Assembly: GCA_954871525.1 (NCBI GenBank) | Contig: OX940864.1 | Location: 9,542,001 to 9,606,000, forward strand | Reading direction: 5' to 3' | Origin: Parietaria judaica | Lineage: Eukaryota > Streptophyta > Magnoliopsida > Rosales > Urticaceae | Length of the DNA: 64,000 nt | Part shown: in pieces, positions 13,067-26,800 of the stretch | How the letters are laid out: every line of letters starts with the position of its first letter | How positions within the stretch are numbered: the first letter of the stretch is position 1 | Notes under the pieces: model-generated | Seen by the model: only the letters and a program-made list of their open reading frames with translations | What the model was told of the DNA's origin: nothing | Databases searched by the model: none | Position numbers and translations under genes: made by a program

Positions 13067-13496
13067 TAACAAAAAAAAAATAGTCGATAGCTTACGTTAC
13101 GTATCGACTATCGATAATTAACACGTGACGAATTGTGACAAAAAAAGACAAAAACCATGAACACTAAAGTAATTAATATGTGACGTAAAAGGAAAAAAAA
13201 TAATAATAAAAAAATTACCTGTTGGGAGAAGTAACTGCGAAATCGATCCACTGCCGTTGATTCTCTTCCCACTTGATGATCCGGCCGTCGGATACGCCGG
13301 TGTACGGCCCCTCGCCGGCCCCGTCGAAGGCGAAGCTCTCCGGGCCGTGCGCTCCGGTGATGGACACGAACTCGAAATCGCCATGCGAAGAGTTGTCGAA
13401 GAATTTGGACTTGAGAGGAAGGACTAGTACGGCGATCGCGAGAGTGGCAGCAAGTAGTGCTGCTTTGAGAGAGAGCGCTCGAGTATCCATGACCAT
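10914..13496 (-). CDS. SSL: Strictosidine-synthase-like protein, downstream copy
   Basis: Three exons on the - strand: 13219-13496, 12047-12313 and 10914-11490, all with GT-AG junctions (phases 2 and 2), giving 373 aa. The N-terminus has a hydrophobic segment (about residues 12-27) fitting a signal peptide or anchor of the secretory pathway. Exon 2 has the family's paired cysteines (TDC ... TCGRPLGL) and a beta-propeller motif (VYFTDTST.Y). Exon 3 has FPNGVALS, LVAETT, RYWL and PGFPDNVKR. These define the Str_synth six-bladed propeller. At the position of the catalytic Glu of true strictosidine synthase (before the DGYLWVG strand) no Glu is evident, as in other SSL proteins, so Pictet-Spengler activity is not expected; the substrate is unknown. 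The start is the first ATG; a second Met lies two codons on. The paralogue at 15960-17982 has the same structure. Confidence 0.93.
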
Positions 13497-13539
13497 GGCT
13501 TCTTTACTTTTGGCTGCGAATGAAACTAATGACGAACTA

Positions 13540-13566
13540 TGAATGTATATAATGTATATATATATA
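13540..13566 (-). promoter_or_regulatory. Candidate TATA region of first SSL gene
   Basis: A run of alternating TATA sequence lies about 45-70 bp upstream of the start codon of the - strand SSL gene. The assignment is by position only. Confidence 0.35.
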
Positions 13567-14573
13567 TGTGTGTGTTTGGAATATGGTACGTGTATTTAGC
13601 GGATTTGATTTGATACGATATTATTGTTTTGTGAGGGCGGATTTTGTGCGAAAGCCAGGTTTGTGTGATATGCTATTTTGCATGTTGGACGTGTGGCACA
13701 GATTTTACAATCTATTTAGTCAAGATACCTTCTTTTTTAAAAAAAAAATAAAAAAAAATAAAGACAATATATATTTTCAATCTCGGAATATATACATATA
13801 TATATCTGAATTAAATATATAAAAACTATTTAATTATTAAAATCAGTGCTCTTCTAAAGTCTTAAAACCGAACTAGGTCTACCTGATTCTATGGATATAT
13901 TAAAATTGATGTGGTAAAAATATTATATATATAAAAATATAATTACGAAAATAAAAATTATACATAAATTATCATATAATGTGATTAAGTAGAGATTAAT
14001 ATGTTTTTTTTAATATTTAATTTTGAGGATTGAGTATTCGAATTTGACGAAAAAATATTGAATTGATATACTAATCTTTTGACGTGTTCAAATTTATTTG
14101 TTTAGCCAAAGTAGTAAAATTTTGAGATCGGTATGGCGGAGATAATGGGTGCGTAGCTTTTGTTTTTTTTTTGTTTTTAAAACAAAAACAAAAATACGAT
14201 TTTAGTCTTTTTAGCTTTTTTTTTTTTATACCGAATGCTAAATCAATTTTTGTTACCAACAACAATTGTTTTATAAACAGTTTACCAAATACCTGTTAGT
14301 TTTTTTTTAAAAAAATTATAAATTAAAATTAAATTTTAAAAAAATTAAGCCGGGTCAATTTCTAGTATATTTGTTCAACTAATTGGTGCAGTTTAGTCCT
14401 TGTTTTTTTTACAACTGAGATATTTTATACATGTTAGTTTGTTGGCAGATATGTCTTTAAATAAGTCCATACCTGTTAATTTGGATGCTTAACAACGATA
14501 AATAGATATCGCAAAATACACACATTTATCTTTTGATGAAGTTTAGTCCTTATATAAGTTATATTGTTTTTTT

Positions 14574-14613
<40 letters not shown>

Positions 14614-15959
14614 CGTTTATTAGCATACGTGAGCTTTTTTTTTTTTTTTTTTATGTAAATGTTGAATTGAACTGTTGCCGTTAAAATAATTGGGTTATTC
14701 CTAACAAAACTCCTAATACTATAAATAAATAAAAAAGGACTTTTAAGTTCTAATTCTTTTTCTTACTCGGAAAAATTCTAGTTCTCTGGTTTTGTCTTCT
14801 CATTTCACTTCCGTCAAAATTTCCTTATTTGGTGCGGTGTGTGACTGTCAATTTAGAACTTTTAGAGTCTTTGAGGTCTCTGTTATCTTCTCCATCCTCT
14901 CTTCTCAGGGCTAAAAAGCCAACGTCGTTTCCTATGATGATGGTTGAGAAGAAGAACGATATCGGTAACGCTAAGTTGCGGAACTCCGAGATCATAATTG
15001 AGAGCAAAGACGGAGTGCCCAAGATCTTTGGACAAGATTTGAACGTCGGGAACTTCATGAGGTCTTAATTTTGGGAAAAATTAGCTATTAGAAAATTGGA
15101 TGATCAAATACAACAGTGGGATATGTATTTAAACGGAAGCATGATTGTTTTTTTCAACCCCAAAAATGGCATAATCTATGGTTCCAAATTTTTTACCGAA
15201 TTAAAATGAGTAAAACTAAAGAACTGGAACTTTGTCCTAGTAAAAAAAATATTAAAACTTACAGGTCTACTTTTTAGAAGTATTGAGATTTTGTCAGCAT
15301 TAATCCTTTTTTTCTCACATGTTTGTTTTCAACTGGTTGTCGTTTCATTTGAAGTCTTTACAAATTAGTTGTCGTCTCTTTGTTTTATATGGCAGGCAAA
15401 CGACAATATTGTCATTTCAGGTTGCTAGTGTTTTGCAAATGACAGTTTAATGTTACAGGATTATTTTCAACATGATTCAAACACATAAATTCGCTATTGC
15501 TCGACGAGAAATCATGGAGGGAAACTGGAAATACAGCGAAAATTTGCTAACTCTTACAAAGACACTCAACAAACCCTTTCGAAAATAACTCGGGACGGTT
15601 TGCCATCAAATAATGTTTATCCGACAACGACAAAACAAGAACAATAAAAGCAACCAATGTCGCCTCTAGAGAGAGTCCGTACAATATAAGACGATCAAAG
15701 AAAATATGTCGAAAATCCTCGTATTCACCGGTACAAAAAAGATACGAAACACCAGTTGCATTGAGGGTCGAGATATTTACTTGAACCGGAGTTTATGCAT
15801 ACAACCCACGGTAACTTAAAATTCACTAATTACTCGTTTGCGGTACTAAACTAAAAGTTACTTTATATTCAAACAAATAAACTATGTTGGATATTCATAT
15901 TAATTAGGTGAGCACCAATCATATTCCTCTCTTACAAACAACGTCGAAAAAATCCGACC
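13567..15959. other. Spacer between the two SSL genes
   Basis: About 2.4 kb, mostly AT-rich, with a (TA)n tract at 14579-14611. At 14829-15068 a better-composed segment on the + strand has an open frame of 79 codons after a C/T-rich leader, ending GNFMRS. It matches no family I recognise and may be a gene fragment. The rest holds the 3' flank of the second SSL gene. Confidence 0.45.
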
Positions 15960-17982
15960 TTATTTTAAGTCATAAACGCCTATAAACGGCATCAGAACCG
16001 ACCCGATCCAGAGCTTCCCGTCCTTCTCTTCGACCTCGCTGATGAACTTCATACTCTTCCCCTCGCAATCTTCCAAAACTTCCAGAACCTTCCCGTCCTC
16101 GCTCAACTTCACGGCCGTCGCGTGAGCCTTCCCTCCAACGAGGAGAGAGTGAAGTTGCTTGAAGCTCAACGGAAGCTTCAGAAGGGTGTTTCCGACCCAA
16201 GAATTGGAGACCGCAATGTTAGAGAGATGGCCCTTTTTGGAGTGCAACGCCACCCAGAAATCCCCGTTCGGGTTTCTTCTCACGTTGTCGGGGAATCCCG
16301 GGAGTTCTGCAAAAACATCGGCACTTCCAGCTTTGGGACCCTTCAGCCAGTACCTCAGGACCTTGCAACCTGTGGTCTCGGCGATTAGAACGAACGACTT
16401 GTCGTTACTCAGAGCAACCCCGTTCGCGAAGGCGATGCCTCGTAGTAAGACCTTCACTTCTTTGCTTGATATGTTGTAACTGAGTAATCTGCCGGTTTTG
16501 TCACCGCTCAAGATTGAGGACATGAATTGCCTGAAAATAATATATCGAGCCACATATTAACACAATAAATTATATATATATATATATATAAAAAACAAGT
16601 AACCAAATAAAAATGATGACTTCACTACTTTCGACTTTTTAACTCTACTCAACATTCCCGGTTTCCGAACCCGAGAAGAATGAAAAGTTCATGAGAAGTA
16701 AGAGTTTGTGCAGATGTTATCTTACCTTCTTTGGTAGGTTGTACTGGTATCCGTAAAGTAAATAATGTCCGTATCTTCGTCAATGTCCATGTCGTTTGTA
16801 AACCGAAGAGGCTGGCCTTCGATTTCCGTGACTACATCCGTCGCCAAACCTCCTTCCGGACCAACTTTTTTGAGCCCCAAATAAGCATCTGCGATGAAGA
16901 GATCTCCGGTTTTCTTATGGAACCGAAGCCCTAATGGCCGTCCACATATGTGTTCCTTTTCCGGGGCAAAAGGGCGAACACAGTCTTCCCTTTTCAATGA
17001 AACAAAAATAAGAAAAGAATAAGTCAAACTATTAAAAGCTATTTGCATGATCATGGTTTGAAGGCTGCGATTTTTCAGCCTGTTTTAAGGATTTCGAAAT
17101 GCAAATTAGAGCGTTCATAAAAATCTGGAAACCAAGTAAGATTCTTAACCAAATGAAGTTTGGATTTTGATCAAAGGAAATTTATAGGAACCAATATCAA
17201 AACAAAACCAAACCAAACCATAAACGAACACGTGAGTCAACGGTAAAAAAGACATTTTCTTCGAGAACACGGCAAAAGCTCTCCACACGATGCCTTGAAC
17301 CAGTTGGACAAACAAGACATAAGACGGCTCAAAGCCGTAAGAGCCCGACTTAAACGGACACAAGAGAAAGAAATAAATGACCGAATTGCCCTTCCTTCGG
17401 CGACAAGTCAAAACCCCTGGTCCATCAGAAATCTGGAGAGAGCTTAATGATGGTAAAGCAGAGAGTATCTACAAGGTTTCTGAAACATACAAATCCATAG
17501 CTCAACTGAGATTATATCGAGCTATCAATGAAAAAGTCAAATTCCATATCTTCAAAATTATAGTTTTCCATGGCAAATTCTGTAGTAGAATGTAACAATC
17601 TGAATTCATGTGAGCGAATCAACGAAATCTCGTTCCACCATTGAAGAACTAACCATTGAATTTGACTAAATTTAAACCTAAACCACCGATCAGATGAGAC
17701 TAACCTCTGGGAGCTGGTGACGGCGAACTCCGACCAGCCACGGCCATCGCCGTCCCAGCGAAGGATCCGACCGTCGCCGACACCGGCGTAGGGGCCGCGA
17801 CCTTCGGCGTCGAAGGCGATGCTCTCCGGGCCGAGCGCCGCCGGGACGGCGACGATCTTCGCCGCGACGAGGAGGTCGCGCGCGCCGGGGATCCGCGGCG
17901 GCGCGTGGAGGTTGAAGGCCGCGAGCACGACGGAGATCGCGGCGAGCGAGGCCGAGAGGTAGGCGAGGTTCTTGTGGTTCAT
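15960..17982 (-). CDS. SSL: Strictosidine-synthase-like protein, upstream copy
   Basis: Three exons on the - strand: 17705-17982, 16726-16989 and 15960-16530, GT-AG with phases 2 and 2, giving 370 aa. It is a beta-propeller protein of the SSL family. Residues about 7-24 form a hydrophobic signal or anchor segment. The Cys pair (EDC ... ICGRPLGL), IYFTDTSTTY, FANGVALS, LIAETTG and PGFPDNVRR are present. The strand preceding GKLWIGS lacks an obvious catalytic Glu, so a strictosidine-forming role is unlikely. Exon 1 has exactly the same length (278 bp) as in the neighbouring copy, and introns interrupt identical positions, showing tandem duplication. Exon 1 is very GC-rich compared with the neighbouring copy, so base composition has diverged. 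The gene appears intact. Confidence 0.93.
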
Positions 17983-18168
17983 GGCTCGGGTGAGTCGGGC
18001 GAGTCGACTCGGAAGCTTCTCAGTGGGAACCAGCCAGGTAATGGAGATTATTATTACTAATTTACTATTACCGTGTGCGTAATTACCAAAATGTCCAGAT
18101 CCTTAATTGGCGCATGTGAGTGAAGCGTTCTTTTGGAAATTTCTTGTTAATGAAGAAATGTAAAGATA

Positions 18169-20108
18169 CGAGAACACTACGTGAACTTTGAAAACACAAT
18201 GAATGTATAAAACACAAAAAATATTCACATAAAAAAAATAAAAAATATTTATTCGAACAAAGAATCTTCGTTTTAAGGGCCTAAACGTCGATATTCAGCT
18301 AAAATCCAAAAAGCTCGTGTATTCGAAATCCATGTGTGCCAAATTTTTTTTTATTGATGATCCACTTCACAAAGTTTAGAGCTCCCTACCTTACTTAAGG
18401 CTTAAATACCATGATGAAAATTTTACTCTACGGTCCAGAGCCGTGGTATTATTTATGTTTCGTTATAGTGGTTGAATTTAGTTATGGGTCCCACATGAGA
18501 CTATGACTCTTATTACGAATACAATACTAAGTCTGAAAAGAAATTTTTAATAATTTATAGTACCATTGATGTTGTAAAGACTTTAAACCGTGTAGAATAC
18601 ATAAATGCTACTGTAAATATTGTAGCATTTCCTGTAGCATTTATCGTCCGCAATTTAATCCTTACATATTTTTCCATGAGAATTTTTTTTATAGCCAAAT
18701 TCCAATGTATAAACCCCAAAAACGTCACTTTTTGAATTGGCTGTAAACTTTAGGTCAATATTTCAGAACACATATGCACACTAAAGAACACCAAAATCAA
18801 ATTAACATTAAATTTTTTTGATGAACAACAAGAATATCATATGTACCTCGAGAACACTACGTGAAAATTAAAAACACAATATGAATGTATAAACCACAAA
18901 AAAAATATTCACATAAAAAAAAGTAATAACATTTACCCTAACCAAAAATCTTCGTTTTGAGGGGCTAAACGTCGATATTCGGCTAAAATCCAAAAAGCTC
19001 ACATATTCGATATCCCAGTGTGCCAAGCTTTTTGTTATTGATGATCCGCTTCACAAAGTTTAGAGCTCCCTACCTTACTCGAGGCTTAAATACCGTGGTG
19101 AAAATTTTACCCTGCGGTCTAAAGTCGTGGTATAATCTATGTTTCGCAGTAGTGGTTGAATTTAGTTATGGGTCCTACATGAGACTATGACTCTTACTAC
19201 GAATATAATACAGGTCCAAAAAGATTTTTTTAATAATTTATAGCACTATTGATGTTGTAACGACTTTAAACCGTGTAGAATACATAAATGCTATTGTAAA
19301 TGTTGTAGCATTTCCTGTAGCATTTATCGTCGACAATTTAATCCTTAAATATTTTTCAATGAGAATTTTTTTTAGTCAAATTCCAATGTCTAAGCCCCAA
19401 AAACGTCACTTTTTCAATTGGCTGTAAATTTTAGGTCAATATTTTAGAACACATATGCACACTCAAGAACATCAAAACCAAATTAACATTAAAAAAAATG
19501 GATGAATACCAAGAATATCATATGTACCTCGAGAACACTATATGAACATTAAAAACACAAAATGAATGTATAAAACACGAAAAATATTCAAATAAAAAAA
19601 TAAAAAACATTTACCTGAACTAAAAATCTTCGATTTGAGGGGTTAAACAACGATATTTGGCTAAAATCCAAAAAGCTCACGTATTTTAGATCCATGTGTG
19701 CCAAGCTTGTTCTTATTGATGATCCACTTCATAAAGTTTAGAGCTCCCTACCTTACTCGAGGCTTAAATACCGTGGTGAATATTTTACTCTACAGTCCGG
19801 AGCCGTGGAATAATCTATGTTTCGTAATAGTGGTTGAATTTAGTTATGGGTCCCACATGAGACTATGACTCTTATTACGAATATAATACAGCTCCAAAAA
19901 GAAATTTTTAATAATTTATAGTACTATTGATGTTGTAACGACTTTAAACCGTGTAGAATACATAAATGCTACTGTAAATGCTGTAGTATTTCTTGTAGCA
20001 TTTATTGTTGGAAATTTAATCATTACATATTTTTCAATGAGAATTTTTTCAATAGTCAAATTCCAATGTATAAGCCTAAAAAACGTCACTTTTTGAATTG
20101 GTTGTAAT
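18169..20108. repeat. Tandem array of ~680-bp units (three copies)
   Basis: The unit starts near CGAGAACACTA. Copies begin at 18169, 18849 and 19530 (periods 680 and 681 bp); the third stops near 20108 and is incomplete. Copies are closely similar by eye along the whole length, including marker strings such as GTGTAGAATACATAAATGCT and AGCTCCCTACCTTACT. The unit has no open frame worth noting. It could be a short satellite array or local duplication of an unknown element, just upstream of the second SSL gene. Confidence 0.9.
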
Positions 20109-20983
20109 GAAATCGTACATGGTCCTGCTAAACTCACCATTAAGGTTAGAGGAAATTTTATTTTGTTGGATTTCGTCCCGCCAAGTGTTGAAATGTTTCT
20201 TTTAAGTGACTCTACTTGTAGTATGGGAGTCCTGACTCTTGTTCACGACGCTCGCTTGGCTGTTGCCAAATGCCAATGATAATATCATGTGAATTACTCT
20301 TCCCGTCCAAGCCATACCTGAAAAGGGACTCGGGGAGTTTAATGAGGTTTGTCTTTCTTAAAAAAAATGATATTTTTAATGTGATAAACATAAAATATTA
20401 TATTTATCGTGAAATTTGTGTGTTGAATCGATTATTTTATATGTGTATTTTTACTATTTGACTTTTGACTATTATTTAGAGTATAGCATGAACTTTTTCA
20501 AACAAATGACAAGAATTTGTATATTCAACAATATAACTTGAATGAAATTATTTTCATATTTTTATATTGTACCTTTGTATATAACTCTATGTAAAATTGG
20601 TGGTGGGGAAAGTGGGACTCCACTTTCAAATATATATTTGTATACGATACGACCTTGGAATTCGGAAGTGGAGCAAAATATATTTATCCAATAAAGTCTT
20701 AGAGTAATGATCACTTGGATTGACAAATAAAAAAGCAATGATACAAACTATATAGTAAGATTAATTAGTTTATAAAGCTACAAATGGATTAGCAAAATGT
20801 ATGTCAAAGCATAATTCATGAAATTCCGCTAGATATTGTCACATTGATCACCTTTTAACATTCCTGCTTTTTAGGCATATACTATTAGATTAGTCATCAG
20901 CTAAATAAGTAGCTTCAGATCCTAAGTAAAAGTATACTTTTTTTTTTCTTCTTCTAATATTCATGAGTAGTATAATATTTAAA
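20109..20983. other. Intergenic, no gene seen
   Basis: AT-rich sequence. A short better-composed piece near 20110-20340 is open for only a few dozen codons and matches nothing recognisable. Confidence 0.5.
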
Positions 20984-21240
20984 GAAAAATTTCATAAAAT
21001 AATTTTCAATACGCAATAAATTTTATTAACTTTCAAACTTTTATAATTCTCAAAATAACTTTTTTAAATTTCGTGTACCAAAATACCCCTGTAATATGGA
21101 CATATCGCGTCTTGAAAAATGGACAAATTAGGAGTATTTTGGTACATGAAATTTGAAAAAAAAAATATTTTGAGAATTATGAAAACTTGGGGTTAGTAAT
21201 AGAATTTGTGGTGTATTGAGGGTTATTTATGAAGTTTCTC
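20984..21240. mobile_element. Short TIR element with 8-bp duplication
   Basis: The 257-bp element starts GAAAAATTTCATAAAATAA and ends with the diverged reverse complement (GAGAAACTTCATAAATAA on the other strand). The arms pair for over 90 bp. Perfect 8-bp direct repeats TATTTAAA (20976-20983 and 21241-21248) flank it. The size of the duplication suits hAT-type or 8-bp MULE insertion; the family was not identified. Confidence 0.75.
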
Positions 21241-21248
21241 TATTTAAA

Positions 21249-23790
21249 TTATATAGTGCTGCTCATGTCCAAAAATATTTGATTTATATCTAAGTTATAT
21301 ATTATTCGATCATTTGTGAATTTTTGCATAAATATAATTACTACTATGCAGACATTATAACCTGAAAATTCTTAGAATAAAAGATGAAAAAAAAATGTGT
21401 ATGATCTATAGTTTAACCGTATGCTAACTTGACATGGACAAAATTTGAGTATTATACCGCCAAAATAAAAAATTAAGAATATACCGACACATTTGATACA
21501 AAGTTCAATACTTATATCGCAAATACGTTAAATAGTATACGCTTCCGTGTCTTAATAAGAAGCCCATATTTCCTTTACCAAACCGCTTCTTGAAATGGAA
21601 AAGCCCATATAATAAATAAAGCCCATATATAAATTATACTCTCAAAATTGTGTTATAGAACTTAATGTCAATCAATATTAGTATTAATATTTTATTTTAA
21701 TTTTAGGAAAACCATTATAGGAAGGAACACAATAATTAATTTTATCACGTTTACATCTTACATGTAAAACATCTCTCAGATTTATTTTATTTTTTTATGT
21801 CATAAAAATAATGCCGCTATTAACTCAAAAAGAAATATATAAATATATAAAAGAGCTCATATTTTTTTGCTCTTGTTTAGCCATTTTGTTACAATAATTT
21901 AATAAAGGGCTTATAATGTTTATTGCTATTGATCCTATTTCATGATGAAAAACTAGGGATGTACATGACAATGTATGTGCAAATTGTTTAATTAAAAGAT
22001 GTAGTTTGCAAAATATTCTAATTAAAGATATATTAATAAAAATATATAGTTGTTAAGTACTATTAATCTTTAGTTATTTTATTGGTACATGTGCAAATAA
22101 AGGAAAATATTTTTGAGAAAAGATATGGTGACCTTAGAGCGTTCTCTAGGGGCGTTCACACATACCACTATTAAGTCTTTTTGGAGCAGTTTTGGGATGA
22201 TTAATTAATTAATTAATTGATTAATTAGAGTAGGTTTTATTTACAACACACACAATCTTTGATTAGAATCTGAACGAGGGTCAATGCCTTTAATTCCAAT
22301 TTAATACAGCCTTGGCTCTTCCGTGTTTAATTAATTAACAATAGGCATTAAAGTACAATAAACTTGTAATTAATTGGTAAAATAGATAAAAGAGTAAATA
22401 CCAATATATCTCATAACCTATCACTATTTTTCTATTGTCCTATTAATTTTTTTATATCATTTTTTTGTTCAAAATATCAGCTTGTCTACCGAAATGATCA
22501 GTTTATATCAGTTTGCTTTAATTTTTTTTTTTTTTTTCAAATTTACAACTTGGAGTTATGCGAATTAAAAATCTCCCTCCTCTCCAACGATTTTATGATC
22601 TACTTGAAAGGAAATCGTCATTTTTAATAATATGATATTAATAACGAGCTTTGAAACTCTGTGAGTGGCATAAGTTGGAAAGCAGGAAGAAGAAAAAAGA
22701 GGCAATACCGTCAGGAAATTTGAGATAAAAACTAAGATAATTAAAAATAAAAAGATTTTGATGGAGTAAACTAAACATATTACATAAAATGGGTATTTTG
22801 ATATAAATTCAAAGTTTGGAGAGTAAACTAATATAGATAAATAAGTTCAGGGGGATTGTATAAAAAAAAAAAAAAAAAAGAGTCAATGGGCTAATTTGAT
22901 GCAGTATGATAAGTTGAGGGTAAATAGATAGGGAAAAAAATCAGGGGACAAGTGATATAAAATTTAGGGGTATTGAATGAAAATTAATAATCAAAGTGGT
23001 TAATAATAAATATTGTAATGTACAAATACGGAGAAAAAATAATAGAGAACATCATGGTGATCCCTCTTCTTAGGAATAATTCGATACCGGTAGATTGGTC
23101 AAGAAATTCTTCATCTAAAGAAGATAATAATATATATGAAGAAAAAAGGGAGGTGAAAAAGCGATTATGTTTATTGACTGATGATTAGTGTTAATAATTT
23201 ATAATACCATGGCAATTAAATAAATATATTTATATATATACTCATCTTGATATCTTCACAGAAGGGCTGATTTTTTTTTATATTTTTTTTTCGTTTTCTG
23301 ACTTAAAACAGAATGTTACTTCTTTGAAGAAAAAAAATCCAAAAAGTGTGATTACGCTGGAGTGTTGAGGTATTTTAAAATTTATTGTGAGTTTTTCATG
23401 GTTCGTTTGCTTTGATATTATTATTTTTTCTATTAAAGTTCAATTGTTGACTATCATATTTCTTATCGAGAATTTTTTTAAAACAATTTGTGGCTTAGTT
23501 ATGCGACTCTACGTAGTTGTTCAACTTTTTCAAAAGATATCTAATTTGATTTCTCGGAGGCTTATGACAAAATGGTAAATGCCATTGCTTCCTAGATCTT
23601 ATCAATTCGAGAGTCACTTATATTTACCGAGAGGGCAACGAAGCTGTGTTTAGCTGGATTTGACGCTAAGAATTCGAGCCTTTATTTATGACTTATATAC
23701 GCGGATTTTACTTAGTCTTTCGTTAATGATACTATATTTTTATGAGATATAGATTATGTTTTGTTAGTTCTCTTTGTATTTACAAGTTAC
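21249..23790. other. AT-rich intergenic DNA
   Basis: No gene seen. Sequences near 22400-22470 and 22870-22990 look partly complementary (CTATCACTATTTTTCTAT against a diverged counterpart) and may be arms of an old degraded element, but no boundary could be set. A short TTAA repeat lies near 22200. Confidence 0.45.
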
Positions 23791-23825
23791 TAGTAGACAG
23801 CACCGCGCTTCGCGCGGTGGCGAGA
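23791..23825 (-). mobile_element. Helitron-like 3' terminus
   Basis: Read on the - strand, a strong hairpin (ACCGCGCGAAGCGCGGT) is followed after a short spacer by CTAG and then T. That is the canonical plant Helitron 3' end: hairpin, then CTRR, inserted before T. The element would extend to higher coordinates; its 5' TC end was not found, so only the terminus is claimed. Confidence 0.5.
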
Positions 23826-26800
23826 AAGTATTTCATTTGAATTTAAATAAAATATTGGGTTAATAAATTATAAATTGTATGTTGTAATCAAAATTATATC
23901 CAAAGCGATCTCAACGACCGTTAATTTATTCAGGTAATGTTATCGTCAAATATTTATTCAATATGAGTAGATATATTGTTAGTTTTTTTTTTTTTAAATG
24001 CATAACCGAAATATTATTTACAAAATAACTTATAATGTGGTATAGAAGAGTCATCTCCGTTACCATAATCATATAGACTATAGAGGGTCAATTCTGGTAT
24101 TTTTAGAACATGAGGTCTATATCCGCAGATCCATCTTAAGGAAGGGGCATAGTCATTTTCACTTCTGAAACAGAGAGACTAAATACGCTAAAACATTACA
24201 CCTGTAACTTGAACACACATGCTAAATGCGAATTTCCTGCAGGATTCTCAATATTCATGAACACTAAATGTGAATATCCTACATCTCCATAATTTACACA
24301 TTTTGAGATGGTTTTTTTTTTTATTTCCGATAAGCAAGAGAGATTAGATACATGGATCGGTTTAAAACGCTATCAAATTCGGTTGCATTTATCCGTGGAT
24401 GAAAACCATAACCGAATTTAAAAATACATGTGAATAGAATATACTCGAAGTTGTGTGGTTTAATTTTCTCTATGTTTTTTTTTTATTCATTTAAAGGAAC
24501 ATCAAACGTAATATCGGAGCAAGTAAACATATAAACTTACATAAATTTTATTATTCATGTAATGATGTTGTTAGAAACCCACACACTATAAACTAATTGA
24601 CTAAATCTAGATTAATTTAACAAACATAATGGTAGAGCGACTCAGCCGCTCCCTGCACGTGGAGAGCAACAACTTTACCCAGCTGCTCATTGGTCGTACG
24701 CTCACTCGAGAATGTATATGAAAACTCACCACCTACTTGATCCATTCAGAGAGTTCCAATGCACCCTTAAAGTTTGCTACTCAATCATGGTAAACTCTTT
24801 CTTGTACATAATATGTTATTACTCTATCAACTATATCATTTACAAACACCGTCAAATGCGTTGTAACTACAAAACCATATTTTTAAAATCATGTATATAT
24901 AAGGCCTGTTCACTTTTTGAGTAATTTAGACATTGAAAATTCTTTATCCCAATTTTGTATATAGATCCTTCAAGATGAATGAATGTTTTCAGCATCAATA
25001 TTGAAGGAAAAATAAGATAAATAAAATAATTAAAAAGAATATGCGAAAATCAATACAATCTCCTCATATATCATCTTGAAAAGTGAATATGTCAAGTGTC
25101 AACTGATTGAAGTGTATAAAAACACTTTATTATCTTAAAGATTGCATCCCCAAATTTCGTAGTTCACCGTCTTAAAGATTTTTTAACAAAACTAAATGTC
25201 ATTATTCAAACTGAAAAATAAGACATTTGCTCAATTGATGATTTGATATCTTAAGAAAGCTATAGACCTTACATAAAACATAAGTTTAATCGATCGGAAG
25301 GCCTAATTTTTTTTCTTCAAAAATCATTCAAATTAGCCAAAGAAGCCATGAAATTTAAGAATCCAAGTTTGAAAATGTAAATAGTAATTTGTAATATCCT
25401 TATAGCATTGTCGAGTAGAGGTGAACAATTGGGTATTTGGTGCGTTTTCTATAAATGCGAATACCGCATGAATGAAACTATTGCAAAAGGAACCCTAAAT
25501 AAATCCAAATTTGCAAAAACAAATCCCGAATTCAACTTTTACACAAAAGTTAGAGATAAAAATAGAAGCGAATACTCATTGAAACGATGTGAATGTAAAG
25601 TCATTGCAAGAGGAGCTATGAAAAATAAAAATAAAATTCTCTTCGAGGAAGCGACATGAAAGAAAAATCATTGTTAAAGGAGCCCTTGAAAATTAAAATT
25701 CGTACAAATTAACAAAGCACATAATCAACTTATACATACAATTTAGTAAAAGTTTAAACTGCATACCTTGGAAAAAAAATATCATCGGGGAAGAGGCGTG
25801 AATGAAAAATGCAATGAAAGAGCACCCTGAAAAATTAAAATTCGTAGAAAGAAAGCCCCAAAATCAAATCAAAATTTCTGGAGAAAAAAATTCACCCAAC
25901 ATTTCTAGCGAATGAAAATACGTAAGAGCCTGAAAAGAAGGAACTAAAACCATAACTTGTCGATAAATTAAAATATAAACTAAAACCATGACTCGTTGAT
26001 AAATTAAAAAAGAATGATTATTAAAAAAAATATGAACGTGAACAATATATGCATGAATCTGTTTTAACATGCATGCATTTTTCCTTCAGGGACGTCCAAT
26101 TTCCTGTACATAACACATGCATTTAAACATTATTAGATTAGCAGTACATATACATATTTCAAGCAATAATTTTTCAAGAAAAACTAAAAGGCAAAAATCA
26201 TTAGTATGAAAAACTCAAGAGACAATGTACATTAAAATGAAAATAGTATAGAAAAATTTCATCTTTGTCACCCTTCGTCTGTGTTTGTTGACGTTGCCGA
26301 CACTGTCGAGACCGACCCCGAGATTGGCTGCGTCATCGCCTATGGTATTGCCGCGGTTGAGACAGTGAGAGAAATAGGTTGTTGCCGTAATGTCTCCGCT
26401 TCCATACGCACGCTCAAAGTTTCACGAAGCCAAAAACACCGATGTAGAGAGAGAAGAAGAAAAAATATAGTTGATTGCTGATAAAGAAAGGTGGAGAGTA
26501 AATGACAACGCTTGAATAGTTTGGTATGAATATGATAGTTAAAAAAATAGTGCTGACTCTTGAATATTTGTATGTGAAACTACTCTGTGTATATAAAGTT
26601 TGCATTAAATAAAAAGGGATAGTTACTTTGTGTAATGCATGAATTAATAACCTACCCTTTTCATATTCCAAAACTGTTTTTGCACAAATAATGTGAATTC
26701 AAGAGCCATTATTGGTCATAAACTTGATATATAACAGTAGAAACGTTTATAATAATAACCCATTAGTCATAATGAAATTATTTCACCTTAATTGTATATG

